A stretch of DNA of 64,000 nt from Riptortus pedestris (Eukaryota > Arthropoda > Insecta > Hemiptera > Alydidae): contig CM032229.1 of assembly GCA_019009955.1 (NCBI GenBank), forward strand, positions 195,968,501 through 196,032,500, in the 5' to 3' direction. The notes below the pieces were generated by a model, which saw only the letters and a program-made list of their open reading frames with translations, was not told where the DNA came from and ran no database searches. The first letter of the stretch is position 1, and the number at the start of each line of letters is the position of its first letter. This document shows, piece by piece, positions 31,565-44,611 of the stretch. The position numbers were made by a program, and so were the translations under genes.

Positions 31565-32539
31565 TTAGCAGATTTCCCTGAAGGGAAATCAGCTATTGAG
31601 GTTGTACTCATGACGGAATTTTCGACATTTTTCTTCAAATGTCCATCGATCCTACCTAGTAGATGACGAAAATGAGGTCCGTTCAAAACTGTATATATAT
31701 ATCTATATATATATATATATATATATATATCTATCTATATATTTGTCTGTTACCGCTCTAGCGGTCGCAATTTTTGTTTAATCCTTACCAAACTTCATAT
31801 TTAAGCGTTTTATGTAAAATGAAAGATCAAGTTCGTTAACGGCTGAAATCGGACCAGTGGGAGGGGGGGGTTTAGAGGGGAGGATTTTCGAAAATTCGAA
31901 ATATCTCCGTTACTATACGTCGGATCGAAAAATTATACAGAATCAATCTTATTACAAATTAAATTTACTATAAATATTGTTATATACATTTATTCTCTAT
32001 CTTGAATATTAACCGAGATATTTGCATTTTTCAGTTTTCACCAAACCGCCACTTCTACTCATGTTACGTAAACAATACTCTGATACATAATAAATCACAT
32101 TATTGGAAGTTTAAATACCAAAAATTGTATTCAAGAGACCTTTATTATAAGAGATACATGCAAATATGCACTGGTGACTCCCCCCCCCCCATCTTAAAGG
32201 TTTGGACTACTAAAATTTTATTGATTGAGATAACAATTATTCGGACTCATTATTAATTACACTAGTAGATATAGTAAATAGTTCTCAATAAAATTAATAT
32301 GTTATATTCTGATATATTTCAGTAATTGTTTTTCTTTCCGGTGTGAGGCGGGACCAGTTTGTTTACATTTCTAACCTAACGCTTCCTGTCGGCAGGCTAT
32401 TGAAATTGGATGAAACATTTCTTATTTCCGTTTGTATTTATTCACGGTGTTGTGTTAGCAGTATGTATATTTATCTATTACTAAGCTTCACGAGGGAAAT
32501 CTGCTTAGTTTACGCAGCCCCTGCGTTACGGACTTTTTT
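31565..32539 (+). mobile_element. HINE-like element copy (cargo type 3)
   Basis: The 5' block is standard, with (TA)n/(CTAT)n at 31690-31742, then GAGATATTTGCATTT. The cargo is shared only with the minus-strand copy at 62357-63299 (CCGCCACTTCTACTCATG, CGCTTCCTGTCGGCAGG). The end is GGGAAATCTGCTTAG, a GCAGCCCCTGCG hairpin and TTACGGACTTTTTT. Confidence 0.85.
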
Positions 32540-32865
32540 AATGTTCATCCTCTCACCGAAGGTAATATCCAAGTACATCAAACTATCTGAGAGAAGAATG
32601 GAGACACCAATGATTGAAACACTAAATGCTCTTCTAGGTTTAATGTGTCCCTCAAACAAGGAGGCAACATTGTGGTCCTACCGCGATTTAATTTCAGCTC
32701 TTGCTTAGCGCTGTTCCCCAAACGCATACTGCTAGTCTCCTTTTCTTAATTTCTTACAGACAAGAGCCGAAATTTCCATGTCCGCACATTAACTGGGTCG
32801 CCAAGTAATCCGGCGTTAGTCATTTGGGGATGTCAACTGACGAAGAGATTTTCCGTTATGGCTCC
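32540..32865. other. No recognisable feature
   Basis: Intronic DNA between the HINE and the 79-bp array. The open frame running out of the HINE (to 32708) has no recognisable domain. Confidence 0.5.
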
Positions 32866-35800
32866 TTCTTGTCTTCCAAACAAACTCAAATGCTTGGAGT
32901 ATGTATTTGCTCGCTCTCTCCTTGATTGCTTTAACTGCATCTCCTTCTTGTCTTCCAAATAGACTCAAATGCTTGGAGTATGTATTTGCTCGCTCTCTCC
33001 TTGATTGCTTTAACTGCATCTCCTTCTTGTCTTCCAAATAGACTCAAATGCTTGGAGTATGTATTTGCTCGCTCTCTCCTTGATTGCTTTAACTGCATCT
33101 CCTTCTTGTCTTCCAAATAGACTCAAATGCTTGGAGTATGTATTTGCTCGCTCTCTCCTTGATTGCTTTAACTGCATCTCCTTCTTGTCTTCCAAATAGA
33201 CTCAAATGCTTGGAGTATGTATTTGCTCGCTCTCTCCTTGATTGCTTTAACTGCATCTCCTTCTTGTCTTCCAAATAGACTCAAATGCTTGGAGTATGTA
33301 TTTGCTCGCTCTCTCCTTGATTGCTTTAACTGCATCTCCTTCTTGTCTTCCAAATAGACTCAAATGCTTGGAGTATGTATTTGCTCGCTCTCTCCTTGAT
33401 TGCTTTAACTGCATCTCCTTCTTGTCTTCCAAATAGACTCAAATGCTTGGAGTATGTATTTGCTCGCTCTCTCCTTGATTGCTTTAACTGCATCTCCTTC
33501 TTGTCTTCCAAATAGACTCAAATGCTTGGAGTATGTATTTGCTCGCTCTCTCCTTGATTGCTTTAACTGCATCTCCTTCTTGTCTTCCAAATAGACTCAA
33601 ATGCTTGGAGTATGTATTTGCTCGCTCTCTCCTTGATTGCTTTAACTGCATCTCCTTCTTGTCTTCCAAATAGACTCAAATGCTTGGAGTATGTATTTGC
33701 TCGCTCTCTCCTTGATTGCTTTAACTGCATCTCCTTCTTGTCTTCCAAATAGACTCCAATGCTTGGAGTATGTATTTGCTTTGAGTATGTATTTGCTCGC
33801 TCTCTCCTTGATTGCTTTAACTGCATCTCCTTCTTGTCTTCCAAATAGACTCAAATGCTTGGAGTATGTATTTGCTCGCTCTCTCCTTGATTGCTTTAAC
33901 TGCATCTCCTTCTTGTCTTCCAAATAGACTCAAATGCTTGGAGTATGTATTTGCTCGCTCTCTCCTTGATTGCTTTAACTGCATCTCCTTCTTGTCTTCC
34001 AAATAGACTCAAATGCTTGGAGTATGTATTTGCTCGCTCTCTCCTTGATTGCTTTAACTGCATCTCCTTCTTGTCTTCCAAATAGACTCAAATGCTTGGA
34101 GTATGTATTTGCTCGCTCTCTCCTTGATTGCTTTAACTGCATCTCCTTCTTGTCTTCCAAATAGACTCAAATGCTTGGAGTATGTATTTGCTCGCTCTCT
34201 CCTTGATTGCTTTAACTGCATCTCCTTCTTGTCTTCCAAATAGACTCAAATGCTTGGAGTATGTATTTGCTCGCTCTCTCCTTGATTGCTTTAACTGCAT
34301 CTCCTTCTTGTCTTCCAAATAGACTCAAATGCTTGGAGTATGTATTTGCTCGCTCTCTCCTTGATTGCTTTAACTGCATCTCCTTCTTGTCTTCCAAATA
34401 GACTCAAATGCTTGGAGTATGTATTTGCTCGCTCTCTCCTTGATTGCTTTAACTGCATCTCCTTCTTGTCTTCCAAATAGACTCAAATGCTTGGAGTATG
34501 TATTTGCTCGCTCTCTCCTTGATTGCTTTAACTGCATCTCCTTCTTGTCTTCCAAATAGACTCAAATGCTTGGAGTATGTATTTGCTCGCTCTCTCCTTG
34601 ATTGCTTTAACTGCATCTCCTTCTTGTCTTCCAAATAGACTCAAATGCTTGGAGTATGTATTTGCTCGCTCTCTCCTTGATTGCTTTAACTGCATCTCCT
34701 TCTTGTCTTCCAAATAGACTCAAATGCTTGGAGTATGTATTTGCTCGCTCTCTCCTTGATTGCTTTAACTGCATCTCCTTCTTGTCTTCCAAATAGACTC
34801 AAATGCTTGGAGTATGTATTTGCTCGCTCTCTCCTTGATTGCTTTAACTGCATCTCCTTCTTGTCTTCCAAATAGACTCAAATGCTTGGAGTATGTATTT
34901 GCTCGCTCTCTCCTTGATTGCTTTAACTGCATCTCCTTCTTGTCTTCCAAATAAACTCAAATGCTTGGAGTATGTATTTGCTCGCTCTCTCCTTGATTGC
35001 TTTAACTGCATCTCCTTCTTGTCTTCCAAATAGACTCAAATGCTTGGAGTATGTATTTGCTCGCTCTCTCCTTGATTGCTTTAACTGCATCTCCTTCTTG
35101 TCTTCCAAATAGACTCAAATGCTTGGAGTATGTATTTGCTCGCTCTCTCCTTGATTGCTTTAACTGCATCTCCTTCTTGTCTTCCAAATAGACTCAAATG
35201 CTTGGAGTATGTATTTGCTCGCTCTCTCCTTGATTGCTTTAACTGCATCTCCTTCTTGTCTTCCAAATAGACTCAAATGCTTGGAGTATGTATTTGCTCG
35301 CTCTCTCCTTGATTGCTTTAACTGCATCTCCTTCTTGTCTTCCAAATAGACTCAAATGCTTGGAGTATGTATTTGCTCGCTCTCTCCTTGATTGCTTTAA
35401 CTGCATCTCCTTCTTGTCTTCCAAATAGACTCAAATGCTTGGAGTATGTATTTGCTCGCTCTCTCCTTGATTGCTTTAACTGCATCTCCTTCTTGTCTTC
35501 CAAATAGACTCAAATGCTTGGAGTATGTATTTGCTCGCTCTCTCCTTGATTGCTTTAACTGCATCTCCTTCTTGTCTTCCAAATAGACTCAAATGCTTGG
35601 AGTATGTATTTGCTCGCTCTCACCTTGATTGCTTTAACTGCATCTCCTTCTTGTCTTCCAAATAGACTCAAATGCTTGGAGTATGTATTTGCTCGCTCTC
35701 TCCTTGATTGCTTTAACTGCATCTCCTTCTTGTCTTCCAAATAGACTCAAATGCTTGGAGTATGTATTTGCTCGCTCTCTCCTTGATTGCTTTAACTGCA

Positions 35801-36596
35801 TCTCCTTCTTGTCTTCCAAATAGACTCAAATGCTTGGAGTATGTATTTGCTCGCTCTCTCCTTGATTGCTTTAACTGCATCTCCTTCTTGTCTTCCAAAT
35901 AGACTCAAATGCTTGGAGTTTGTATTTGCTCGCTCTCTTGATTGCTTTAACTGCATCTCCTTCTTGTCTTCCAAATAGACTCAAATGCTTGGAGTATGTA
36001 TTTGCTCGCTCTCTCCTTGATTGCTTTAACTGCATCTCCTTCTTGTCTTCCAAATAGACTCAAATGCTTGGAGTATGTATTTGCTCGCTCTCTCCTTGAT
36101 TGCTTTAACTGCATCTCCTTCTTGTCTTCCAAATAGACTCAAATGCTTGGAGTATGTATTTGCTCGCTCTCTCCTTGATTGCTTTAACTGCATCTCCTTC
36201 TTGTCTTCCAAATAGACTCAAATGCTTGGAGTATGTATTTGCTCGCTCTCTCCTTGATTGCTTTAACTGCATCTCCTTCTTGTCTTCCAAATAGACTCAA
36301 ATGCTTGGAGTATGTATTTGCTCGCTCTCTCCTTGATTGCTTTAACTGCATCTCCTTCTTGTCTTCCAAATAGACTCAAATGCTTGGAGTATGTATTTGC
36401 TCGCTCTCTCCTTGATTGCTTTAACTGCATCTCCTTCTTGTCTTCCAAATAGACTCAAATGCTTGGAGTATGTATTTGCTCGCTCTCTCCTTGATTGCTT
36501 TAACTGCATCTCCTTCTTGTCTTCCAAATAAACTCAAATGCTTGGAGTATGTATTTGCTCGCTCTCTCCTTGATTGCTTTAACTGCATCTCCTTCG
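32866..36596. repeat. 79-bp minisatellite, about 47 near-identical units
   Basis: The unit contains CTCCTTCTTGTCTTCCAAAT, AGACTCAAATGCTTGGAG and GCTCGCTCTCTCCTTGATTG. Most units are identical. Rare variants are a G-to-A change (near 34953 and 36531), CACCTT (near 35622), a 3-bp loss with a T change (near 35920-35938), and one rearranged unit at 33758-33795 carrying a partial duplication. Only the first unit is clearly diverged. 79 is not a multiple of 3, so the repeated 61-codon minus-strand frames are spurious. Confidence 0.98.
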
Positions 36597-37110
36597 ATGG
36601 GTTCATTTGGAAACTGTGCTAGTTCTACAGGAACAATCTGTGGAGTTGGCCTCCATTCATCCTCCACTTCTCTCTCATCTTGGCTTTTAGTGCTATATTT
36701 ATTGTCGGCACGCAAGCAACAACCTCGCTGGCAGACTTTTCCTTAACGTTTGCAGTGGTGTATCCTCGTCTGCTAAATCCTTCGGACAGGAGTGTTTCAA
36801 TATGAGTCGCACTGCCTCAGCGCATGTGCTTGGGAATCACTATTTCCCTCATCAGAGCACATCAAATAGTTGGTGTTAAGCAACTACTTCTGAGACACAA
36901 TGCTCGTGATACCACACGTGCTATCTTTGTACGCATCCTCCACAAAAGTCCACTTTGTCTCTTCCTGTTTTTGAGTTCGGAATGACATCGAACCCATTTT
37001 ATTTCCAGCAGCCTTTAGATTCTGTATTGTGTCTCAGTCCCATGTTATGCTCTCCAATGTACTAAGCTCCAATGTACTAAGGCCCTCCACGGAACTCGAT
37101 ATTTACGGAG
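36597..37110. other. Unassigned DNA, possibly old element
   Basis: GC content is higher than in the AT-rich intron. The minus strand has a 70-codon frame (RADNKYSTKSQDEREVEDEW, then PQIVPVELAQFPNEP) that runs into the 79-bp array. I do not recognise the family. Confidence 0.4.
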
Positions 37111-37117
37111 CAAATAT

Positions 37118-37351
<234 letters not shown>

Positions 37352-37508
37352 ATTAATATAAGAATGCTTATATACTTAATAATTGCAATAATGCATTCAC
37401 ATGATGTAATCGATATTGTTTAATTGTTAAATCTTTTCCAATGATGAGTGTATATTGTGGTGTATATATACGTATTGTTGTTTTGTGGCATGAGTGGATA
37501 TGTTGTAG

Positions 37509-37593
37509 GTATTACACTCTAGGAAGCTACTGAGGAGCGGGACTGTGGTTGGCTCATTCAAGATTGACATCAGAACAATCTATGACGCAGATG
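37509..37593 (+). CDS. OTOF-like: Ferlin (otoferlin-like) exon, end of the C2 domain core
   Basis: 85 bp, entered in phase 0 after acceptor GTTGTAG and left in phase 1 at GATG|GTACTA. It encodes VLHSRKLLRSGTVVGSFKI and DIRTIYDAD, which in ferlin C2B domains follows the FDKII strand directly (the otoferlin wording is VIHSKNLLRSGTLVGSFK). With the two upstream exons it makes 113 codons plus one base. The acceptor's pyrimidine tract is weak (TGTTGTTTTGTGG). The donor is inferred; an in-frame TGA at 37609 forces splicing before it. The next expected motif (HKWA...DPDD) was not found in the rest of the window. Confidence 0.88.
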
Positions 37594-37774
37594 GTACTAA
37601 TACTTGAACGAGATACTCCACTTATATTTTTTTTCGCCCTGCCAGACCCTCACTTATCTCGAGTTCTGTACCACAACAAAAATAAGTTTAGGCAAAAGGT
37701 GATCACAATAAAACGCTAAAGGTTTTGTGAGACCTTTACCACCACTAGAACCAGAGGTAGTAGAGGTTACAACG

Positions 37775-40485
37775 GATTGACACACCAGCTCTAACCCAGG
37801 GAACCCTAGGGCTGACACACGAACTGAAACCCCCTGCATTCTAGGGACTCAAAAACCAACAAGAAACCACAGCACCCTATGGACAGACAAACCAGCTGGA
37901 ACCCACTGTATTCTAGGGACTGACAGACTAGCCGGAATCCACTGCATCCTAGGGACTGACACACCAACTAGAACCCACAGCATCCTAGGGACTGACACAC
38001 CAGTTGGAACCCACGACATCCTAGGGACTGACACACCAGATGGAACCCAAGACATCCTAGGGACTGACACACCAGTTGGAACCCACAGCATCCTAGGGAC
38101 TGACACACCAGTTGGAACCCACAGCATCCTAGGGACTGACACACCATTTGGAACCCACAGCATCCTAGGGACTGACACACCAGTTGGAACCCACGACATC
38201 CTAGGGACTGACACACCAGTTGGAACCCATGGCACCCTACGGACTGACACATAAACTGGAACCCACGGCACCCTAGGGACTGACACATAAATTGGAATCC
38301 ACCGCACCCTAGGAATTGACACACCAACTGAAACCCACTGCATCCTAGGGACTGACACACCAACTGAAACCCACTGCATCCTAGGGACTGACACACCAGC
38401 CGGCACTCAATGCATCCTAGGAACTGACAAACCAGTTGGATTCCACGACACCCTAGGGACTGACACACTAACTGGAACCCACAGCATCCTAGGAATGAGG
38501 CACCAACTGGAACACACAACATCTCGGTAATTGAGACACCAACTGGAACCCACTGCATACTACGGAATGAGACACCAACTGGACCCTCAGCATCTTGGTG
38601 ACTGACACATCAACTGGAATCCACTGCATTGACCGACACACCAACTAGATCCCACTGTATACTAGGGAGTGAGACACCAGCTAGATCTCACTGTATACTA
38701 GGGAGTGAGACGCCAGCTAGATCCCACTGTATCCTAGGGAGTGAGACACCAGCTAGATCCCACTGTATCCTAGGGAATGAGACACCAGCTAGATCCCACT
38801 GTATCCTAGGGAGTGAGACACCAGCTAGATCCCACTGTATCCTAGGGAATGAGACACCAGCTAGATCCCACTGTATCCTAGGGAGTGAGACACCAGCTAG
38901 ATCCCACTGTATACTAGGGAATGAGACACCAGCTAGATCCCACTGTATCCTAGGGAGTGAGACACCAGCTAGATCCCACTGTATCCTAGGGAATGAGACA
39001 CCAGCTAGATCCCACTGTATCCTAGGGAGTGAGACACCAGCTAGATCCCACTGTATCCTAGGGAGTGAGACACCAGCTAGATCCCACTGTATCCTAGGGA
39101 ATGAGACACCAGCTAGATCCCACTGTATCCTAGGGAATGAGACACCAGCTAGATCCCACTGTATCCTAGGGAGTGAGACACCAGCTAGATCCCACTGTAT
39201 CCTAGGGAGTGAGACACCAGCTAGATCCCACTGTATCCTAGGGAATGAGACACCAGCTAGATCCCACTGTATACTAGGGAATGAGACACCAGCTAGATCC
39301 CACTGTATACTAGGGAATGAGACACCAGCTAGATCCCACTGTATCCTAGGGAGTGAGGCACCAGCTAGATCCCACTGTATCCTAGGGAATGAGACACCAG
39401 CTAGATCCCACTGTATCCTAGGGAGTGAGACACCAGCTAGATCCCACTGTATCCTAGGGAATGAGACACCAGCTAGATCCCACTGTATACTAGGGAATGA
39501 GACACCAGCTAGATCCCACTGTATACTAGGGAATGAGACACCAGCTAGATCCCACTGTATCCTAGGGAGTGAGACACCAGCTAGATCCCACTGTATCCTA
39601 GGGAGTGAGACACCAGCTAGATCCCACTGTATCCTAGGGAATGAGACACCAGCTAGATCCCACTGTATACTAGGGAATGAGACACCAGCTAGATCCCACT
39701 GTATCCTAGGGAATGAGACACCAGCTAGATCCCACTGTATCCTAGGGAATGAGACACCAGCTAGATCCCACTGTATCCTAGGGAATGAGACACCAGCTAG
39801 ATCCCACTGTATCCTAGGGAGTGAGACACCAGCTAGATCCCACTGTATCCTAGGGAGTGAGACACCAGCTAGATCCCACTGTATCCTAGGGAGTGAGACA
39901 CCAGCTAGATCCCACTGTATCCTAGGGAGTGAGACACCAGCTAGATCCCACTGTATCCTAGGGAGTGAGACACCAGCTAGATCCCACTGTATCCTAGGGA
40001 ATGAGACACCAGCTAGATCCCACTGTATCCTAGGGAGTGAGACACCAGCTAGATCCCACTGTATCCTAGGGAGTGAGACACCAGCTAGATCCCACTGTAT
40101 CCTAGGGAGTGAGACACCAGCTAGATCCCACTGTATCCTAGGGAGTGAGACACCAGCTAGATCCCACTGTATCCTAGGGAGTGAGACACCAGCTAGATCC
40201 CACTGTATCCTAGGGAGTGAGACACCAGCTAGATCCCACTGTATCCTAGGGAGTGAGACACCAGCTAGATCCCACTGTATCCTAGGGAGTGAGACACCAG
40301 CTAGATCCCACTGTATCCTAGGGAGTGAGACACCAGCTAGATCCCACTGTATCCTAGGGAGTGAGACACCAGCTAGACCCCACTGTATCCTAGGGAGTGA
40401 GACACCAGCTAGATCCCACTGTATCCTAGGGAATGAGGCACCAACTGGAACTCACTGTATCATAGGGATTGACACACCAATTATA
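37775..40485. repeat. 36-bp minisatellite, about 75 units, two subfamilies
   Basis: Left part (to about 38640): diverged units with GGGACTGACACACCAGTTGG. Right part (38640-40485): very uniform units CTAGGGAGTGAGACACCAGC plus TAGATCCCACTGTATC, with AGT/AAT and ATC/ATA variants. Because 36 is 12 codons, a 630-codon plus-strand frame (38629-40521) of SETPARSHCILG repeats stays open, as do minus-strand frames in the left part. Confidence 0.97.
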
Positions 40486-40521
40486 TGCATTCCTTGCCAG
40501 ACCTTGCTCCGGGTGTGCTAA

Positions 40522-41138
40522 CAGCCTCATGTCATAGTTACTCTCCACCTTCCGCACCTTCCTTCTGTCTCAATGTCGTGGCTGATCTGGTATTGCGCTA
40601 CTTACAGTAATCACCAACAAGAGGAGACAATAATTAGTAGCGAATTGTGAGCCATCTAACACACTATTGGCTTAGCCAGTCCACGGCAGTTACACGTCTA
40701 TTACAAAGACATACGCTTACCCTGTATTTACGGCAGATAGTTCGCTGACTACTGAATATTAAAATGAAATAGAAGCTACAGAGTTTAACTAAAATTATTC
40801 ATATTAATAATCTAGTAATCATTATAAATCCTTTAATTGTGGGTCTGTAGGTATGGTAAACGTAGCACGGAACATTTTATTTTAAATTTATAAATAATTT
40901 GCTATGATGAGGTAAAGAAATGTTGATTTATTTTGTATGATTAAGAAAAAAAAAACTACTGCTACTATTGTAAAGCAAATATCTAGAGTGGCTAACAGAA
41001 CTCGAGGTACAATATTTATACTCTTTTGTTGTATCTTTTTGCACTATACATCTATTCCATCTATTATATCTCCTTCTCTGTGATTTCTCTCAACTATTTG
41101 TAACAACTCTTCATATCTTAGTATATTCTTCAAGTTAT
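40522..41138. other. No recognisable feature
   Basis: AT-rich intron DNA with no long frame and no repeat I can match elsewhere in the window. Confidence 0.5.
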
Positions 41139-41370
41139 TTACATTGTATTTGTTTTCTCCAAAGTATTTTTGTTAGTTTTTACTGTCTGTTTCATTATTA
41201 CTCTTAGATAAATTGTTAGTTCTGTTACTCGTATTTCTCTTCCTACCTCTCCAATCTGTCTGATGGATTTAAGGTGATGCAGTCCCGGAATATCCTGAGG
41301 ACAGACAAAATGTTGGGCAGTTTCAAGCTGGACGTTGCCACCGTCTGGCAACAGCCAGGTAGACACTAAC
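41139..41370 (-). pseudogene. Possible LINE C-terminal zinc-region fragment
   Basis: A minus-strand frame contains ETAQHFVCPQDIPGLHHLK. The pattern ETAxHFVC.CP...L resembles the last cysteine-histidine motif of R1/jockey-type LINE ORF2. It is short and isolated. Confidence 0.35.
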
Positions 41371-41527
41371 CCTCACCTATAGACTCGTCAGCAAGGAACT
41401 TGTAGAGTATGCACACTCAAATCTTACTCTCACTAGAAAAAACAATTTCAACCACTTAGGAGGCTTACACAACTCTATATTGTACCTTTTATAAAATGTC
41501 TTTACTATCAATCCATATAATAATTTG

Positions 41528-41529
<2 letters not shown>

Positions 41530-41571
<42 letters not shown>
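41530..41571. repeat. (TA)n microsatellite
   Basis: A pure TA tract of about 42 bp. Confidence 0.97.
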
Positions 41572-41577
<6 letters not shown>

Positions 41578-41737
41578 TATAACCATAGATTTGAAAATAT
41601 ACCGCCATGGATGTCTGGACACACTTCCACTATGTATTATTATTTTTTAACTTGCTTACGATTAGTGCTAAAACGTGCAACAAGCGGTCTAAATCAAGCA
41701 ACCTAACTAGAAATTATACATCATATGTATTTATTCT

Positions 41738-42395
41738 CCCTCCCCCCCCCCCCCCCCTTTCTCTCTACCACACCCACTACCCTCTACCTCTCGCACGCCC
41801 TCTCCCTCTCGCACCCTCTCCCTCTCACACACACACACACACTCCCTCTCCCTCTCGCACACACACACTCCCTCTCCCTCTCGCACGCCCTCTCCCTGTC
41901 CCTCTCGCACACCCTCTCCCTCTCCCTCTCGCACACACACACTCCCTCTCCCTCTCGCACACACACACTCCCTCTCCCTCTCGCACGCCCTCTCCCTCTC
42001 GCACACCCTCCCCCTCTCCCTCTCGCACGCCCTCTCCCTCTCACACACACACACACACTCCCTCTCCCTCTCGCACACACACACACTCACGCTCCCTCTC
42101 GCCCACACACACACTCCCTCTCCCTCTCGCACGCCCTCTCCCTCTCCCTCTCGCACACCCTCTCCCTCACCCTCTCGCACACCCTCTCCCTCTCCCTCTC
42201 GCACACCCTCTCCCTCTACCTCTCGCACGCCCTCTCTCTCTCCCTCTCGCACGCCCTCTCTCTCTCCCTCTCGCACTCCCTCTCCCTCTCGCACACCCTC
42301 TCCCTCTCCCTCTCGCACACCCTCTCCCTCTTCCTCTCGCACACACTCTCCCTCTCCCTCTCGCACGCCCTCTCCCTCTCCCTCTCCCTCTCCTT
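41738..42395. repeat. Cytosine-rich CCCTCTCGCACA low-complexity array
   Basis: Variable strings of CCCTCTCCCTCTCGCACACC and (AC)n run for about 650 bp. All three long open frames across it (up to 284 codons) consist of SLSHTL or PLPLARP repeats and are not genes. Confidence 0.95.
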
Positions 42396-42554
42396 AAGGC
42401 TGCCCTTTATACAAGCGGTTCTTTCCAATTTCTATTTTTAATTTTGGTAGCCAAATTTTAATAGGTCACAGTAGCTCGTCCTTACTACTCAGAAAATGAG
42501 CAGTGAGGTCAAGCCTAAGTTCAATAAAGTGTGGAGTGGTGAGCAAATATTTAA

Positions 42555-42555
42555 G

Positions 42556-42598
<43 letters not shown>
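42555..42598. repeat. (CT)n microsatellite
   Basis: A short CT tract. The flanking GAGCAAATATTTAAGCTCTC and ACCCTCTCCTTCTCACTCCC also flank the CT tracts at 37100 (left side) and 11570 (right side), so the tracts share an origin. Confidence 0.85.
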
Positions 42599-42600
<2 letters not shown>

Positions 42601-42639
42601 TCTCCTTCTCACTCCCAATTCATGAGGTAGTAGAGCTCG

Positions 42640-43190
42640 ACGAGGTGACAGAGATTCGTGGGGTAGCAGAGTATCACATCTTGAATTACTGACGCATCAT
42701 GAAGTTCTCGAGCATGTTGAATCTCTGTCACATCTTTAATCTCTGCCATCCATGAGATTCTCGAGGTGGCAGTAATTCAAGAGGTAATAGAGATAATGAG
42801 GTGACACAGATTCTTGAAGTGGCAGTGATTCGTGGGGTGACACAGATACAACAGGCACGAGAGATTCTGGAGGTCGCAGTAATTCAAGAAGTAATAGAGA
42901 TCCATGAGGTGACAGGATTCGTGAGGTGACAGAGATACAACAGACCCCTAGAGTTTCTGGAGGCGGCAGTAATTCAAGAGGTAATAGAGATCCATGAGGT
43001 GACAGAGATTCGTGGGGTCACAGTGATACAATAGGCACGAGAGTTTCTGGAAGCGGCAGTAATTCAAGAGGTAATGGAGATCCATGAGGTACCAGTGATT
43101 CGTGGGGTGACAGAAATACAATAGGCACGAGAGATTCTCAAGGCGACAGTAATACAAGAAGTACTAGAGATTTGAAACTCCCAGCAACCC
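42640..43190. repeat. 90-bp tandem repeat, about 6 diverged units
   Basis: GAGATCCATGAGGT recurs at 42897, 42987 and 43077. Other landmarks are GATTCGTGGGGTGACAG, GGCACGAGAGTTTCTGG and GGCAGTAATTCAAGAG. The left units are more diverged. Confidence 0.9.
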
Positions 43191-43199
43191 CCAAATTAA

Positions 43200-43400
43200 T
43201 CCTCCTTTCTAACATTTTGACAACTCTGAGCAACCTAAAAATTAATCCTCCTTTATAACCGTTTGACAACCCTGGATAACCTATAAATATATCTTCCTTT
43301 CTATTCTTTTGACAACTCTGAGCAACCTACAAAATATTTCTCCTTTCTACCATTTTGACAACTCTGAGCAACGTACAAAATATTTCTCCTTTTTACCCTA
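43200..43400. repeat. 46-bp tandem repeat, 4-5 units
   Basis: TTTTGACAACTCTGAGCAAC recurs every 46 bp (43219, 43265, 43311, 43357). Confidence 0.9.
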
Positions 43401-43406
43401 AGAAAA

Positions 43407-44599
43407 TTACTTGAATCTCTTCGGAGGTTTTACTTTTCTCCCGTATCTTGTTGTGTAGCCTTTAGCACTGTGACCAGCTCCATCTTCAACATTCCCCTCT
43501 GTGTCGTCTGCTTTTGCCGAATCTTCCTGTCCATTATTCCCCTCAGCATCTTGTTCATTCTCTATGCTTCCACGTATTCCCCCAGCTCCTCTATCCGGGG
43601 TTTTCGCTAAGTCTTCACCACTTAAAGGTGCGACTCCACTTCCATTTTTATCCGAAATGGTTTGGTATGACGGATAGGGAGCCCAAGCTGTTACCAAATG
43701 TTTGTCGGATGGCACCAAAAATCTCCTGTTTCTTCTGAATGTTCGACTTCCTGATCTTATTACATAGTCTCGATTGGTAACACACGTTTCAACAACAGTC
43801 CCATAACGCTTCAGAACTCTAATCCAGACTACTTGCCCAGGTTCGTGGATAGAAAGTTTTCTTGCTCTTTGACGTCTATCAAAAGAAAATTTTGTTTCTG
43901 TTTTCCTCTATTATATGAATCTTTATACTTGTCAAGGTTAGGCCAACCTGGGTTCATCTATCTGCTCAGGCAAGACAGACAGAGTAGTCCGAATATTCCT
44001 CCCAAACAGCAGTTCGGCTGGTCAATTGCCACATTCCAATGGAGTGGCTCGGGGAGCCAAAAGTCCTATATAAGGGTCACTATTTTTACTAAGAATAGTT
44101 TTGCATGTCTGAACCGCCCTCTCTGCTTGACCATTAGACTGAGGAAAATGTGGACTTGATGAGATAATTTGGAAACCCAACTCTTCAGAAAATGTTATCA
44201 TTTCAGCCGATACTAGTGGATTATCATTATCACATCTAAGAATCTTTGGAAATCCGTGTCGCGAAAAAATAAATAGATCTTTATAGATGCAGTTCCAGTC
44301 CTATCTAATGAAATTAATTCAATAAATTTTGAAAATTAGTCTTGCTTGCAAAGATACATTTTTTTATTATGCTTCAAAATGTCAGATCCAACAACTTGCC
44401 ATGACCTGTCCGGAATGGGTTGCTTCCTTAATGGTTCTGCAGGATTAACTATAGTTTGAGACAATTATGACAAGTCTCTACCATCTTCTAAGCTAATAAC
44501 AGGCCACCAAACATTTTCTTTTACCCGAGCCAAACACTTGTTCACACCTAGGTGACCACTATGAATTTGTGATAGTATTACATTTCTTAGTTTATGAGG
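43407..44599 (-). pseudogene. Old gypsy integrase
   Basis: Downstream of the foldback the minus strand reads the zinc region (KCLARVKENVWWPVI-like, about 44560-44500), a decayed catalytic core with an SNGQAERA-like stretch (about 44140, frames broken), and a C-terminal domain near 43850 (HEPGQVVWIRV). The tail at 43407-43718 ends with TRYGRKVKPPKRFK, a common ending of gypsy integrases. Several frameshifts. Confidence 0.8.
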
Positions 44600-44611
44600 A
44601 ACATATATCCT

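Noticed and set aside
36500..36715. Minus-strand frame RADNKYSTKSQDEREVEDEW as a conserved gene
   Set aside because: It runs directly into the 79-bp satellite and matches no family I recognise; kept only as unassigned DNA.
38629..40521. 630-codon open frame of SETPARSHCILG repeats as a repetitive protein gene
   Set aside because: It is wholly inside a 36-bp minisatellite whose period is a multiple of 3; it has no signal peptide, no unique domain and no start context, and the diverged part of the same array is broken in this frame.
41607..42461. 284-codon Pro/Leu/Ser/His-rich frame
   Set aside because: Low-complexity CT and CCCTCTCGCACA tract open in all forward frames.
42600..43406. 3' LTR of the old gypsy element
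   Set aside because: This region is tandem repeats (90 bp and 46 bp) with no match to the region just upstream of gag near 52223-52489.
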